Positions 18,477 through 26,848 of a DNA stretch of 36,232 bases are shown here, piece after piece. Below the pieces are notes generated by a model. That model made no database searches. It was not told the DNA's origin and saw only the letters and a list, made by a program, of their open reading frames with translations. Source of the stretch: Chrysosporum bergii ANA360D (GTDB lineage Bacteria; Cyanobacteriota; Cyanobacteriia; Cyanobacteriales; Nostocaceae); NCBI RefSeq assembly GCF_029891735.1, contig NZ_JANQDH010000092.1, positions 1-36,232 on the forward strand, in the 5' to 3' direction. Both the position numbers and the translations under genes were made by a program. Each line of letters begins with the position of its first letter. Position 1 is the first letter of the stretch.

Positions 18477-18968
18477 GTATATTTATCCCAATAAAAAACT
18501 TACATTGGCGACGAAACTTGCTATTTAAACCTGTTTACAGAGGTTTGAAAGCAAAATCCGGTATATAGAAAAACTATGGCTAGGGGATAGGGTTAAATCT
18601 CCTCAACACCTGTTGGACTACTCAGATAAATCTGCATTCATCATTATTTCACAGACAATAGGTTTTTTTTATTAGCAGTGTCTGTTAAATATTCTAGGGT
18701 CTTCTCATCCATTAAACCTTATATCTTGGGGAAAATGCTAGAGTACATGGGTATTTTGCTACGAAAGTTTACCAAAAATCCATAAATTGCAATTTTAATT
18801 TACATATCCACCCCCCCAATCACCCAGAACCCATGAGATATATAAGTGATAGAAATCTTGTAGTGCGGGCATCTTGCCTCCTACCTTAATTAATTAAGTA
18901 CAATTATCCATGTACATAAAGAATAATCACAAATATCTTTAGTTAGCAACAAGAAGTATCTGTAGCAA
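18477..18968. other. 492-nt divergent intergenic region
   Basis: Lies between the divergent DUF3536 and Ca2+/H+ antiporter genes and must contain both promoters. It includes a short palindromic motif, GTAGTGCGGGCATCTT then GCCTCCTAC (18860-18884), related to GTAGTGCGAGCAT at 15569-15581. A TTAATTAATTAAG run lies at about 18885-18897. No open frame, RNA gene or confident promoter was found. Confidence 0.4.
18860..18884. repeat. Short imperfect palindrome (GTAG...CTAC)
   Basis: GTAG and GGC on the left pair with GCC and CTAC on the right around a short loop. Fragments of the same phrase (GTAGTGCGAGCAT, GGGCGAGCAT) occur at 15569-15581, 1-10 and 120-129. This resembles REP-like intergenic palindromes in Nostocales; the family assignment is by eye. 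Confidence 0.35.
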
Positions 18969-20060
18969 ATGTCAGTTAAAAACACACTCTTTCTGGTCTT
19001 ACTACTGTTTATCCCCGTTTCTGTAGCAGCCCACATTTTAGAATGGGGAGAATTAACAGTTTTTATTACAGCTGGTTTAGCAATTTTGCCCCTAGCAGCT
19101 TGGATGGGTACAGCTACAGAAGAAATAGCCGTAGTAGTCGGTCCGACATTGGGAGGACTACTAAACGCCACTTTCGGCAATGCAACAGAGCTAATTATAG
19201 CTTTGGTTGCCCTGAATGCGGGCTTGGTGGATGTAGTCAAAGCCAGTATTACAGGTTCCATTATCGGTAACTTACTACTAGTCATGGGTTTTTCCATGCT
19301 TTTAGGTGGACTGCGGTACAAAGAACAGAAATTTCAATCCGTTGTCGCCAGGGTCAATGCTTCGTCAATGAATTTGGCAGTAATTGCCATTTTGTTACCA
19401 ACAGCGGTAAATTACACTTCCTTGGGAATTAGCGAAAAAATTCTTCAAAATCTTTCTCTTGCAGTGGCACTGGTCTTAATTGTCGTCTACGCTTTAACCT
19501 TGCTATTTTCCATGAAAACCCACGCCTATTTATATGATGTAGGTGTTGCAGAAATAGAAGCAGAGGACACACCCCACACTAAACCCAATATATGGTTATG
19601 GAGTGGTGTGCTGTTAGGAGCTACTTTGTTAGTGGCAGTGGAATCAGAAATGTTAGTGGGTTCTTTGGAAGTCGCTACATCTCAACTAGGTCTGACATCA
19701 CTATTTACAGGGGTAATTTTAGTTCCCATAGTTGGTAACGCTGCTGAACACGCCACCGCCATCACTGTGGCTATGAAAAATAAAATGGATCTTTCCCTGT
19801 CGGTAGCTGTGGGATCAAGTTTGCAAATTGCTTTATTTGTTGCGCCAGTTTTAGTCATAGCTGGGTGGGTACTTGATCAACCCATGGATTTAGATTTTAA
19901 TCCCTTTGAATTAGTTGCTGTGGTGGTGTCTGTTTTCATTGCCAATAGTATTAGTTCTGATGGTGAGTCCAATTGGTTAGAAGGCATTTTACTTTTAGCT
20001 GCTTATACAGTCTTGGGGCTTGCTTTCTACTTCCATCCAGTCCTAGATAGCATTGGGTAA
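18969..20060 (+). CDS. cax: Ca2+/H+ antiporter (CaCA superfamily, CAX type)
   Basis: Exports Ca2+ in exchange for protons across the plasma or thylakoid membrane. The 363 aa protein has about 11 membrane segments. The two inverted alpha-repeats carry the signature sequences GNATELI (c-1, residues 70-76) and GNAAEHA (c-2, from residue 256), whose glutamates bind Ca2+. An acidic loop (EIEAEDTPHTKP, ~195-206) separates the halves. Length and layout are those of cyanobacterial CAX proteins linked to salt and pH tolerance. It stands alone; a possible terminator hairpin follows. Confidence 0.95.
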   Translation: MSVKNTLFLVLLLFIPVSVAAHILEWGELTVFITAGLAILPLAAWMGTATEEIAVVVGPTLGGLLNATFGNATELIIALVALNAGLVDVVKASITGSIIGNLLLVMGFSMLLGGLRYKEQKFQSVVARVNASSMNLAVIAILLPTAVNYTSLGISEKILQNLSLAVALVLIVVYALTLLFSMKTHAYLYDVGVAEIEAEDTPHTKPNIWLWSGVLLGATLLVAVESEMLVGSLEVATSQLGLTSLFTGVILVPIVGNAAEHATAITVAMKNKMDLSLSVAVGSSLQIALFVAPVLVIAGWVLDQPMDLDFNPFELVAVVVSVFIANSISSDGESNWLEGILLLAAYTVLGLAFYFHPVLDSIG

Positions 20061-20100
20061 TATTTCTTACTCCATACCCTAACTATTAAGTGCCTCCAAT

Positions 20101-20124
20101 TCCCCCTTTTTCAATTTAGGGGGA
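20101..20124 (+). terminator. Possible terminator after cax
   Basis: TCCCCC (20101-20106) pairs with GGGGGA (20119-20124) over a 12-nt loop, about 40 nt after the cax stop. A short T-rich stretch (AATTTTTAAT) follows a few bases later. The stem is only 6 bp, so this is a weak call. Confidence 0.35.
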
Positions 20125-20346
20125 TGGCACAATTTTTAATACATCAAGAAAAACTTTTATTTACTTCCCTCCGTTAATATTGGCAATTTGATGAGACTTT
20201 AGGAGGAAGACAGCAAATACTAACTTACTCTAAATTATTTAACTAATATACAGTCAAATAGTACTCTAATTCAATTCAGTATAAACTTTTCCGGAGTAAC
20301 AACATATTTGTTTGTGTATTTAAAGATTAGGTTCTTAGTAAAATGA

Positions 20347-20910
20347 ATGACAATGAGCGACATTGGTCTGCTGATAACGAGTATATTAACCACCAAACAA
20401 CTATTTTTAGCAAATAAATCATACAAGGGGCAGCCATTGCCGATGGAAAATAGCCCGGAGAATTTAACACGAAGTAATTTAGCTAAATTAGCTAGTAATG
20501 CTTCCATTACACCACCTGAATTCATGCCCACAGATGCAGTTTCTCCGAGGAATTCATCTACATCTAATTCACCTAAACAGCAACTTTTTGATCACATTAC
20601 CAACAGGAATTTATTGGCAGGTGGATTACCTATAGCTAATCACTACTACGCCTCGGAGTCTGATTATGTCAAGGTATCAGGTGGGGGACGGAGGTTTAGG
20701 GGTTTATCCTTGCCAATTCTTAGTTTTGGTAGTCATGGTACTTCTGTGAGAGTTTTACAAAGGTTGTTAATTTCTAATGGCTATGCTATTCGAGTTGATG
20801 GGGCTTTCGGTCCACTGACGGAAACAGCTGTGAAAGCTTTTCAAAATCAGCGTCTTATGGTGGTGGATGGAGTAGTGGGGCCTGTCACTTGGCAAGAGTT
20901 AACTATGTAG
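20347..20910 (+). CDS. Peptidoglycan-binding domain protein
   Basis: 187 aa. The C-terminal domain (residues ~126-187) is a single PG_binding_1 repeat: GSHGTSVRVLQRLLISNGY, VDGAFGPLTETAVKAFQ and DGVVGPVTWQEL are the standard helix motifs. The N-terminal ~120 residues are Ser/Pro/Asn-rich and look disordered. No convincing signal peptide is seen from ATG at 20347, so either export is non-classical or the start is misjudged (ATG at 20443 is in frame). No catalytic domain is fused, unlike many cyanobacterial relatives. Role unknown beyond wall binding. Confidence 0.82.
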   Translation: MTMSDIGLLITSILTTKQLFLANKSYKGQPLPMENSPENLTRSNLAKLASNASITPPEFMPTDAVSPRNSSTSNSPKQQLFDHITNRNLLAGGLPIANHYYASESDYVKVSGGGRRFRGLSLPILSFGSHGTSVRVLQRLLISNGYAIRVDGAFGPLTETAVKAFQNQRLMVVDGVVGPVTWQELTM

Positions 20911-21030
20911 TCACCATTTCCACACAAAGGCGGCTAAATTAAAAATATTTTCAATATATTTTCAATTCTAGAAAAAATATTAAACTAAGACCTTTTTTCT
21001 AGACGGTGCATCACTATATAGTTAAACAAG

Positions 21031-21104
21031 GGCGAACGATGGGACTTGAACCCACGAATGGTGGTACCACAAACCACTGCCTTAACCACTTGGCTACGCT
21101 CGCC
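21031..21104 (-). tRNA. trnH-GUG: tRNA-His (GUG)
   Basis: Read on the minus strand, this folds as a 74-nt tRNA including an encoded G-1 opposite C73. Acceptor GCGAGCG pairs with CGTTCGC (one G-U). U8-A9 and the D-arm GCC...GGC are in place. The anticodon arm GTGGT/ACCAC has loop TTGTGGT with anticodon GTG. The T-arm loop is TTCAAGT. The 3' CCA is not fully encoded, so it must be added after transcription. It is flanked by unrelated protein genes. Confidence 0.95.
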
Positions 21105-21226
21105 ATTTTATATTTTTGATTATAGCACCTTAATCAGAAAATGATCAAGACTTTTTTTCAGGAACGGATCTTGTTAATTTAGAGTCTTGGACATGCGATC
21201 GCTATGGAGGATGAAAGCGGGATACA

Positions 21227-21607
21227 ATGAAAGTACTAACTATGGTTGCTCTTAGCGGAGCAGCAGCATTAGTCGGCTTGACGGTAGCAATGGCCACAAC
21301 CAACCCCTCCCGGGCTGAATACGAAGACTACGCCACACAAAGGCTGACAAATATTTTAAAACAAGACATTTGTCAGAAAACAACCAATTTTTTAGAAAAT
21401 GTGATCAAATCTCAATGCGAAGGTCTGGTAGATCAATTTAATCCCCAAATGCGGGACATCCTGGCCAATAGTACACAAGCGCAAAATTTCCTCATTTTCA
21501 GCATTTACACAACAGATTTAAGATTGAGTTCCTTAGTCCCTATTTATAAGTTTGAAACGGTGGGAGCATTGAATAATTTTTACACCTACAAGGCACAGCA
21601 GCAATAA
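21227..21607 (+). CDS. DUF4359 domain protein
   Basis: 126 aa. Residues 1-25 form a signal peptide or membrane anchor (MKVLTMVALSGAAALVGLTV). The rest matches the small cyanobacterial DUF4359 family, recognised from NPSRAEYEDYATQRLTNIL and the two conserved cysteines (DICQKT and SQCEGL), with a C-terminal IYTTDL ... YKFETVGALNNFYTY. Function is not established; it is probably periplasmic. ATG at 21227 has GAAAGCGGG upstream. Confidence 0.85.
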   Translation: MKVLTMVALSGAAALVGLTVAMATTNPSRAEYEDYATQRLTNILKQDICQKTTNFLENVIKSQCEGLVDQFNPQMRDILANSTQAQNFLIFSIYTTDLRLSSLVPIYKFETVGALNNFYTYKAQQQ

Positions 21608-21674
21608 ACCCCAAATTGCCCATGGTCTCAACCGGCTACTCTAAAAGTAGTTAGTAAGACGGAAAAATTTTTCT

Positions 21675-22388
21675 ATGCCATCTGCGTATTTATTGGTGTC
21701 TCACGGTAGTCGTGACTCCCGCCCGGAATTAGCTATGCAGCAATTAGCAGCTTTGGTTGCTGATCAATTGGGAGTTTCTCAGCATCTGGTGGGTATAGCG
21801 GCCTTGGAATTACAACCACAGTCTTTACATGAGCAGATTAAACAATTTGTTAGCAGTGCTTTAGTTGAGGGAGTTGGTTGTTTGCAGGTTGTCCCTCTAT
21901 TTCTCTTACCAGGTGTTCATGTACTCAATGATCTTCCTGAGCAGATTGCTTTGGCAAAGCAGTCTGTTGGTGAAGAGATCATGATTAACCTGCTGCCACA
22001 TCTCGGTAGTCACTCTGGGTTAATAACACTATTATATCAGCAAATGGGTAGCATGACAGCTGAAACCACAATATTGTTAGCCCACGGTAGCAGTCGCCCT
22101 GGTTCTTTACAGCCAATAGAAACTATAGCCAGGAAGTTGGGAGCGTTGACTGCTTATTGGGCTGTAGATCCTGGTTTACCATCACGGATACAAGATTTAG
22201 TTGCCGCTGGGCAAAGAAAAATTGCCATTTTGCCATACTTTTTATTCACCGGGGGTATAACTGATGCGATCGCTCAATCCATAGAACAGTTAAAATTACA
22301 ATTTCCTGCTGTAACTTTCCAACTGGCTGCGCCTTTGGGAGCAAGTGCAGAATTAGCTAAAATAATTACGGATTTGATAGATAGATGA
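21675..22388 (+). CDS. Sirohydrochlorin chelatase (CbiX/SirB type)
   Basis: Inserts Fe2+ (or Co2+) into sirohydrochlorin, the last step to siroheme, the cofactor of nitrite and sulfite reductases. The 237 aa protein has two homologous halves: the first opens YLLVSHGSRDSRPE with the metal-binding His in VSHGSRD and a second His at PGVHVLNDLP; the second has ILLAHGSSRPGS and PYFLFTGGI. Its end overlaps the cobA start by 4 nt (ATGA), so the two genes are translationally coupled and act in adjacent steps of the pathway. Confidence 0.92.
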   Translation: MPSAYLLVSHGSRDSRPELAMQQLAALVADQLGVSQHLVGIAALELQPQSLHEQIKQFVSSALVEGVGCLQVVPLFLLPGVHVLNDLPEQIALAKQSVGEEIMINLLPHLGSHSGLITLLYQQMGSMTAETTILLAHGSSRPGSLQPIETIARKLGALTAYWAVDPGLPSRIQDLVAAGQRKIAILPYFLFTGGITDAIAQSIEQLKLQFPAVTFQLAAPLGASAELAKIITDLIDR

Positions 22389-23164
22389 GTCGCACACAGA
22401 AAGAAGCCCAAAGGTGTTTAGGTAAGGTTTATTTGCTAGGTGCGGGTCCTGGAGATCCGGGATTGATGACCCTCAAGGGTAAGGGTTTGCTAGAATGTGC
22501 AGATGTGGTGATTTATGATGCCTTAGTCAGTCCAGCAATTTTGGACATGATTAATCCCCAAGCCGAAAAAATTAATGCTGGTAAACGCATGGGGAGACAT
22601 TCATTACTACAAGAACAAACCACCCAATTGTTAATCGAAAAAGCCCAAGCACACGCCATGGTAGTTCGCCTCAAAGGTGGTGACCCCTTTATCTTTGGTC
22701 GCGGCGGTGAAGAAATGGCAGATTTAGTCCAAGCGGGAATATCTGTGGAGGTTGTGCCTGGTATTACATCTGGTATTGCGGCTGCTGCTTATGCCGGCAT
22801 TCCTTTAACTCATCGGCTTTATAGTTCTTCCGTGAGTTTTGTAACTGGACATGAAGCAATAGGTAAGTATAAACCCCAAGTAAATTGGCAAGCGATCGCC
22901 CATGGTTCCGAAACCATTGTTATATACATGGGGATTCACAATTTGCCTTATATTGTGGAACAGTTAAGTGAAGCTGGGTTAGATTTACACACACCCATTG
23001 CCTTAGTGCGGTGGGGGACACGACCGGAACAAGAAGAATTAATTGGCACTTTAACAACTATTCTTCAGCAAGTTGAAGAAACTGGATTTACCGCTCCCGC
23101 CATCGCCATAATTGGTTATGTAGTAAATATGCACAGTGTTTTATCTGAGTGTCGTCCTGTTTGA
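22385..23164 (+). CDS. cobA: Uroporphyrinogen-III C-methyltransferase
   Basis: Adds methyl groups from SAM at C2 and C7 of uroporphyrinogen III to give precorrin-2, the branch point to siroheme and cobalamin. The 259 aa protein is the monofunctional CobA/SUMT form without a CysG-type dehydrogenase domain. Motifs are VYLLGAGPGDPGLMTLKG at the N-terminus, RLKGGDPFIFGRGGEE, VVPGITSGIAAAAYAGIPLTHR, and the C-terminal IAIIGYVV. It overlaps the chelatase by 4 nt. A precorrin-2 dehydrogenase must be encoded elsewhere. Confidence 0.95.
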   Translation: MSRTQKEAQRCLGKVYLLGAGPGDPGLMTLKGKGLLECADVVIYDALVSPAILDMINPQAEKINAGKRMGRHSLLQEQTTQLLIEKAQAHAMVVRLKGGDPFIFGRGGEEMADLVQAGISVEVVPGITSGIAAAAYAGIPLTHRLYSSSVSFVTGHEAIGKYKPQVNWQAIAHGSETIVIYMGIHNLPYIVEQLSEAGLDLHTPIALVRWGTRPEQEELIGTLTTILQQVEETGFTAPAIAIIGYVVNMHSVLSECRPV

Positions 23165-23196
23165 TATTTTGAGTATTTCGCGGATATGGGTGTTTT

Positions 23197-23556
23197 TTAT
23201 TTTCTCAGGGGTAGTTGTAAATGTTGTTCTAATAGTTGTATATTATACTCATTGGCTGTCCAGGCGAAATCAAATAAGTCTCCAATGACCGGGATAGTTC
23301 CTATCAAGCCATCAATGATCACATTCAAAACCATTCTGGTCAATGTTGATTTGGGTACACCTAGTTTGGCTGCTTCTAGGACAATGTAGCTAGCCAGGAT
23401 AATTCCCAAAAAGTCGCCACCAACGGGTATAAATCCCATGAGAGGATCTAACCCAATGTGAATTGGTGTTCCGGGAACAGTTACGGCCTTATCTAAAATG
23501 CGACTAAGCTGACGCAGGCGTTTTAATATCTGTGGTTGGGGGTAAGAATCAGGCAT
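23197..23556 (-). CDS. DUF4112 domain protein
   Basis: 119 aa, nearly all DUF4112: LDKAVTVPGTPIHIGLDPLMGFIPVGGDFLGIILASYIV, and PVIGDLFDFAWTANEYNIQLLEQH at the C-terminus. Two hydrophobic, glycine-rich hairpin segments suggest membrane association. Function unknown. The start at 23556 lies inside the upstream gene, a 34-nt overlap, so the two are co-transcribed and probably coupled. There is no internal alternative start that would keep the domain whole. Confidence 0.85.
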   Translation of the reverse strand: MPDSYPQPQILKRLRQLSRILDKAVTVPGTPIHIGLDPLMGFIPVGGDFLGIILASYIVLEAAKLGVPKSTLTRMVLNVIIDGLIGTIPVIGDLFDFAWTANEYNIQLLEQHLQLPLRK

Positions 23557-24476
23557 AACTGATAAAATGAATTTTGGGCATAATTAGAAGCAGTGGGAAT
23601 TTCCACTAGTTTAAGCGCTAATAATTCCCGTGGTTTTCCCAAACGGGAGGCTAACTGTTGAATGTAGCTGTCCTGCTCCTCTGATGAATAGTTTAGCCGG
23701 GGTTGAAAAATAATCATCTCATTACCAACTACCGGGTTGCGGGCTATGAGCCTATCCTGGGGGTCAATAATTTCTAAATGGGTGAAATCAAGTTCTCGCG
23801 CCCGTTGTAATATTTCCCCGGCTAGTTGGTTTTGTTGGGACTGGGGGAGAGTGTACCAATCATTATTGATTTTCACAGTTAAGTCACTGGTGCGGAAGTT
23901 AGCTTGTATTGATTGTATTAAACCATCAGCAAAGCGATCGCTAATTTCGGCTACTTGATTTTCAATGGCTGCAATTAAGGTTTCTTCGGGTGTTAGTTGT
24001 ATGATGGGTGTTGGTTCTGGTTCTGGTTCTGGTGCTGGTTCTGGTGCTGGTTCTGGTGGAATGGTAATTGTGGGTGTGGGTGCTGGAACTTCTTCACTGG
24101 GGGGAACTGTAGCTAATTCCGTAGGTTTTTGAGTAACAATAGTTGCAGTTAACCAAACTGCGCCTACCATAATTACTGCTAAAATCCCTGTCAAAATTGG
24201 ATCTGATAAGTTATTGGATACATTTGATGGTAAAAATAACCGGACTTGTCTTAAAAATCTATTCCACTGTATTTGCAGAAGTTGCCAAAAACTAGGTTTT
24301 TCCTCATGGTTTGCGGGCGGTGAAGTCTCCAGTTTAACTACTACCGTTTCTAAAACTCCCGCAATTCCTCTGACAATTTGGATGATTTTAACTTTCCAAA
24401 TGGGTAGTGGGCGCAATTGATTGGCTTCGGGTGGGGGGGAAGAAGAAGGTGGTAAATTTTGATTGTTTTGTGACAT
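23523..24476 (-). CDS. Single-pass membrane protein with Pro-Glu repeat, unknown function
   Basis: 317 aa. Cytoplasmic N-terminal part ~1-92 (Pro/Ser-rich start, amphipathic helices), one membrane segment ~93-115, a proline-glutamate spacer (~131-157, PAPEPAPEPEPEPTP), then a soluble domain ~160-317 with a conserved-looking core (ETLIAAIENQVAEISDRFADGLIQ; NNDWYTLPQSQQNQLA; FTHLEIIDPQDRLIARNPVVG). The PE spacer probably crosses the periplasm or wall. I do not recognise a named family. It overlaps the DUF4112 gene by 34 nt. Confidence 0.78.
   Translation of the reverse strand: MSQNNQNLPPSSSPPPEANQLRPLPIWKVKIIQIVRGIAGVLETVVVKLETSPPANHEEKPSFWQLLQIQWNRFLRQVRLFLPSNVSNNLSDPILTGILAVIMVGAVWLTATIVTQKPTELATVPPSEEVPAPTPTITIPPEPAPEPAPEPEPEPTPIIQLTPEETLIAAIENQVAEISDRFADGLIQSIQANFRTSDLTVKINNDWYTLPQSQQNQLAGEILQRARELDFTHLEIIDPQDRLIARNPVVGNEMIIFQPRLNYSSEEQDSYIQQLASRLGKPRELLALKLVEIPTASNYAQNSFYQLCLILTPNHRY
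24013..24054. repeat. Hexanucleotide tandem repeat encoding Pro-Glu/Pro-Ala
   Basis: Seven GGTTCT/GGTGCT hexamers in a row within the minus-strand membrane protein gene, encoding alternating PE and PA dipeptides. Length changes in steps of 6 nt would alter the spacer without shifting the frame. Confidence 0.8.
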
Positions 24477-24634
24477 GGAACTATTAAGCAGCGACTGTTA
24501 TTGCTCATGCCTATGTTGCCTTAATGTATCACCAAAAAAACCGTTGTCAAATGGGGGTGTTATTGTGATTTAGCACTCCCGAATTGATGGATTATTCAGT
24601 TAAACTGACTATAAATATTGAGTTTGGTAGGTTT

Positions 24635-25510
24635 ATGAATTTAAAACGCCGTCAATTCCTATCTTTAGGTGGTCTGACTATGAGCGTAGGGCTTGTGGGC
24701 TGGAAGTTAAATGTTGCTATGGCTGCTACCCCAAACAAAAATGATCTGCTCTTGCGTTTTGCTTCTGTTGCGGATACGGGGACCGGCGCTCAAGGTCAAT
24801 ATGCTGTAGCTAAAGCAATGAGTTACTATCACCAGCAAAATCCTTATGATTTGGTGGTATTAGCTGGAGACAATATTTACAACAATGGGGAAATTGAAAA
24901 AATCGGTGCGGTTTTTGAGCGTCCTTATGAACAATTACTCACCCAGGGCGTAAAGTTTCATGCTTGTTTAGGTAATCACGATATTCGCACTGATAACGGT
25001 GATCCACAAATCAAATATCCCGGCTTTAATATGAAGGGGCGTTATTATACATTTCGCCGTGATGCTGTGCAGTTTTTCGCTTTAGATACTAATAGTAATG
25101 CTGATTGGGATAATCAAATAGTTTGGTTAGAGCAAGAGTTAAGCCGGAGTGATGCACCTTGGAAAGTGGTATTTGGGCATAATCCATTTTACTCATCAGG
25201 ACACTATGGAGTTAATCCTACACTGATTAACCGCTTTTCGCCTTTATTTCAACAGTACAATGTGCAACTTTACATCAATGGTCACGATCACCATTATGAG
25301 CGCACCCGTGCTATTGATGGCACAACTTATTTAACCACTGGTAGCGGTGCTGGAGTGCGTCCTGTGGGAAGTTCTGAGTGGACAGAATATTCTGCTGAAA
25401 GGTTAGCCTTTGCTGTTTATGATGTCTATGCTGATAGAATTGAGGTGAGTGCCATGGGGACTGATAAAGGTATTTTTGATCAGGGTGTGATTAAGTTTAA
25501 ATCTGTTTAA
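24635..25510 (+). CDS. Tat-exported metallophosphoesterase (purple acid phosphatase-like)
   Basis: Probable periplasmic phosphatase for phosphate scavenging. ATG at 24635 (GGTAGG just upstream) gives 291 aa and opens a twin-arginine signal, LKRRQFLSLGGL, with cleavage near AMAA. Earlier TTG/ATG codons at 24584/24587 would put 17 residues before the Tat motif and are less likely. Metallophosphoesterase motifs occur in order: ASVADTGTG, AGDNIYNNG, GNHD, GHNPFYSSGHYG and NGHDHHYER, matching tartrate-resistant acid phosphatase-type enzymes. No Pho box was identified upstream. Confidence 0.9.
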   Translation: MNLKRRQFLSLGGLTMSVGLVGWKLNVAMAATPNKNDLLLRFASVADTGTGAQGQYAVAKAMSYYHQQNPYDLVVLAGDNIYNNGEIEKIGAVFERPYEQLLTQGVKFHACLGNHDIRTDNGDPQIKYPGFNMKGRYYTFRRDAVQFFALDTNSNADWDNQIVWLEQELSRSDAPWKVVFGHNPFYSSGHYGVNPTLINRFSPLFQQYNVQLYINGHDHHYERTRAIDGTTYLTTGSGAGVRPVGSSEWTEYSAERLAFAVYDVYADRIEVSAMGTDKGIFDQGVIKFKSV

Positions 25511-25540
25511 TCCTTTAGTGATAGATTATCTCAAGTTGTC

Positions 25541-25559
25541 TGGTGGGCCAAGCCCACCA
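25541..25559 (+). terminator. Perfect 8-bp hairpin between phosphatase and ptuA
   Basis: TGGTGGGC, loop CAA, GCCCACCA. It is GC-rich and 30 nt after the phosphatase stop, so it is a likely terminator that insulates the ptuA-ptuB operon. The expected T run is missing (CTAAATCAAT follows), so a mobile palindromic repeat is possible. Confidence 0.5.
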
Positions 25560-25591
25560 CTAAATCAATTGTCATTGATGGAGTTGACAAG

Positions 25592-26848
25592 ATGAAAGTT
25601 AATCGCCTAAAAATGCGATCGTTTCGTGGAATTGGTGATTTGACCTTGGATTTTCATCAAAATCACCCAACAATATTGATTGGTATTAATGGCGTGGGGA
25701 AGTCAAGTATTTTGGACTGTCTCGCCATTCTGCTGTCACGTTTTACTAGCTCTGTTCAATATTCTACCCGTTCTGGAAGAGTTTTTACAGAAGAAGATAT
25801 TACTAATGGAAAGATACAAACACACAATGAGATTAACATTTCATTTGATTCTCAGCCAGCAACATGGTCTTTAACAAAAGTTAGAAAGGGACGCAGCCAA
25901 GATACGAGTAGCAAACTATCAGATATTCATGAATTTACTGAGGAGATAAAAAGTAATTTATATAAATATGATAAATTTAATATTCCTGTTTTAGTGTATT
26001 ACTCAACAAATCGTGCAGTTTTAGATATTCCTTTGAGGATTCGTACAAAGCATTCATTTAAGCAAATAGATATTTATGACAACGCACTTAAAGGCATAGG
26101 AAGTGAGTTTAAGCTATTTTTTGAATGGTTTAGAAAGCAAGAAGATTTAGAGAATGAATTGCGACTAAAAGAAGCGGTTTCTTATAGAGATACACAATTA
26201 GAAGTGGTGAGAAAGTCCATATCTTCAATGATGCCAGGTTTTTCTGACTTGCGCGTACAACGTCAGCCTTTACGCATGACTTTACAAAAAGACGGTGAGG
26301 AACTGATAGTTAATCAACTATCCGATGGTGAGAAATGCTTGCTAGCAATGGTGGGAGATTTAGCGAGACGTTTGGCAATTGCTAATCCTGGGTTATCAGA
26401 TCCTTTGCAAGGTAGTGGTATTATTTTAATTGATGAAATTGAACTGCACTTACACCCCAAATGGCAAAGAGGAATTATTCCTGATTTGACCAGAACATTT
26501 CCTAATTGTCAATTTATCGTAACTACTCATTCTCCCCAAGTCATTAGTGATGTGAAACCCGAAGGAATTTATATTTTAGAAAAAATTGATCAAGGTGTTA
26601 TTGCTAAACGCCCAGAAAGTTCTTTTGGTAGAGACAGTAATCGTATTCTCGAGGACTTGATGAATGTTCCTGAACGTCCACAGGAAATAAAAGAAAGACT
26701 TTTAGAACTGTTTAGATTAATTGATGCTGGTAATTTGGAAGGTGCGAGAAAGGTCCGTCAAAATTTAGCCAGTGAAATTGGTGCTGATGAGCCGGAATTT
26801 GTGAGAGCAGATGTACTTATAAGACGGAAGGACATTCTCAGGGGATGA
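25592..26848 (+). CDS. ptuA: Septu-type AAA ATPase (PtuA-like)
   Basis: ATPase subunit of a two-gene Septu-like anti-phage system. The 418 aa protein has an ABC/SMC-like head: Walker A GINGVGKS (31-38), signature LSDGEK (243-248), Walker B IILIDE with D281/E282, and H-loop TTHSPQ (His313). The insertion between Walker A and signature is helical (FFEWFRKQEDLENELRLKEA). The C-terminal ending EFVRADVLIRRKDILRG is typical of ATPases paired with HNH proteins of the TIGR02646 type. GGAG lies 8 nt before ATG. The stop overlaps the ptuB start by 4 nt. No reverse transcriptase or ncRNA typical of retrons is adjacent. OLD-like or retron-effector ATPases are the alternatives. Confidence 0.82.
   Translation: MKVNRLKMRSFRGIGDLTLDFHQNHPTILIGINGVGKSSILDCLAILLSRFTSSVQYSTRSGRVFTEEDITNGKIQTHNEINISFDSQPATWSLTKVRKGRSQDTSSKLSDIHEFTEEIKSNLYKYDKFNIPVLVYYSTNRAVLDIPLRIRTKHSFKQIDIYDNALKGIGSEFKLFFEWFRKQEDLENELRLKEAVSYRDTQLEVVRKSISSMMPGFSDLRVQRQPLRMTLQKDGEELIVNQLSDGEKCLLAMVGDLARRLAIANPGLSDPLQGSGIILIDEIELHLHPKWQRGIIPDLTRTFPNCQFIVTTHSPQVISDVKPEGIYILEKIDQGVIAKRPESSFGRDSNRILEDLMNVPERPQEIKERLLELFRLIDAGNLEGARKVRQNLASEIGADEPEFVRADVLIRRKDILRG

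Noticed and set aside
18890-19321. 143-codon frame antisense to cax
   Set aside because: Mostly complementary to conserved CAX codons; Ser/Thr/Pro-rich shadow composition.
24013-24054. Regular repeat as a CRISPR array
   Set aside because: Units are 6 nt with no spacers and lie in frame in a coding sequence.
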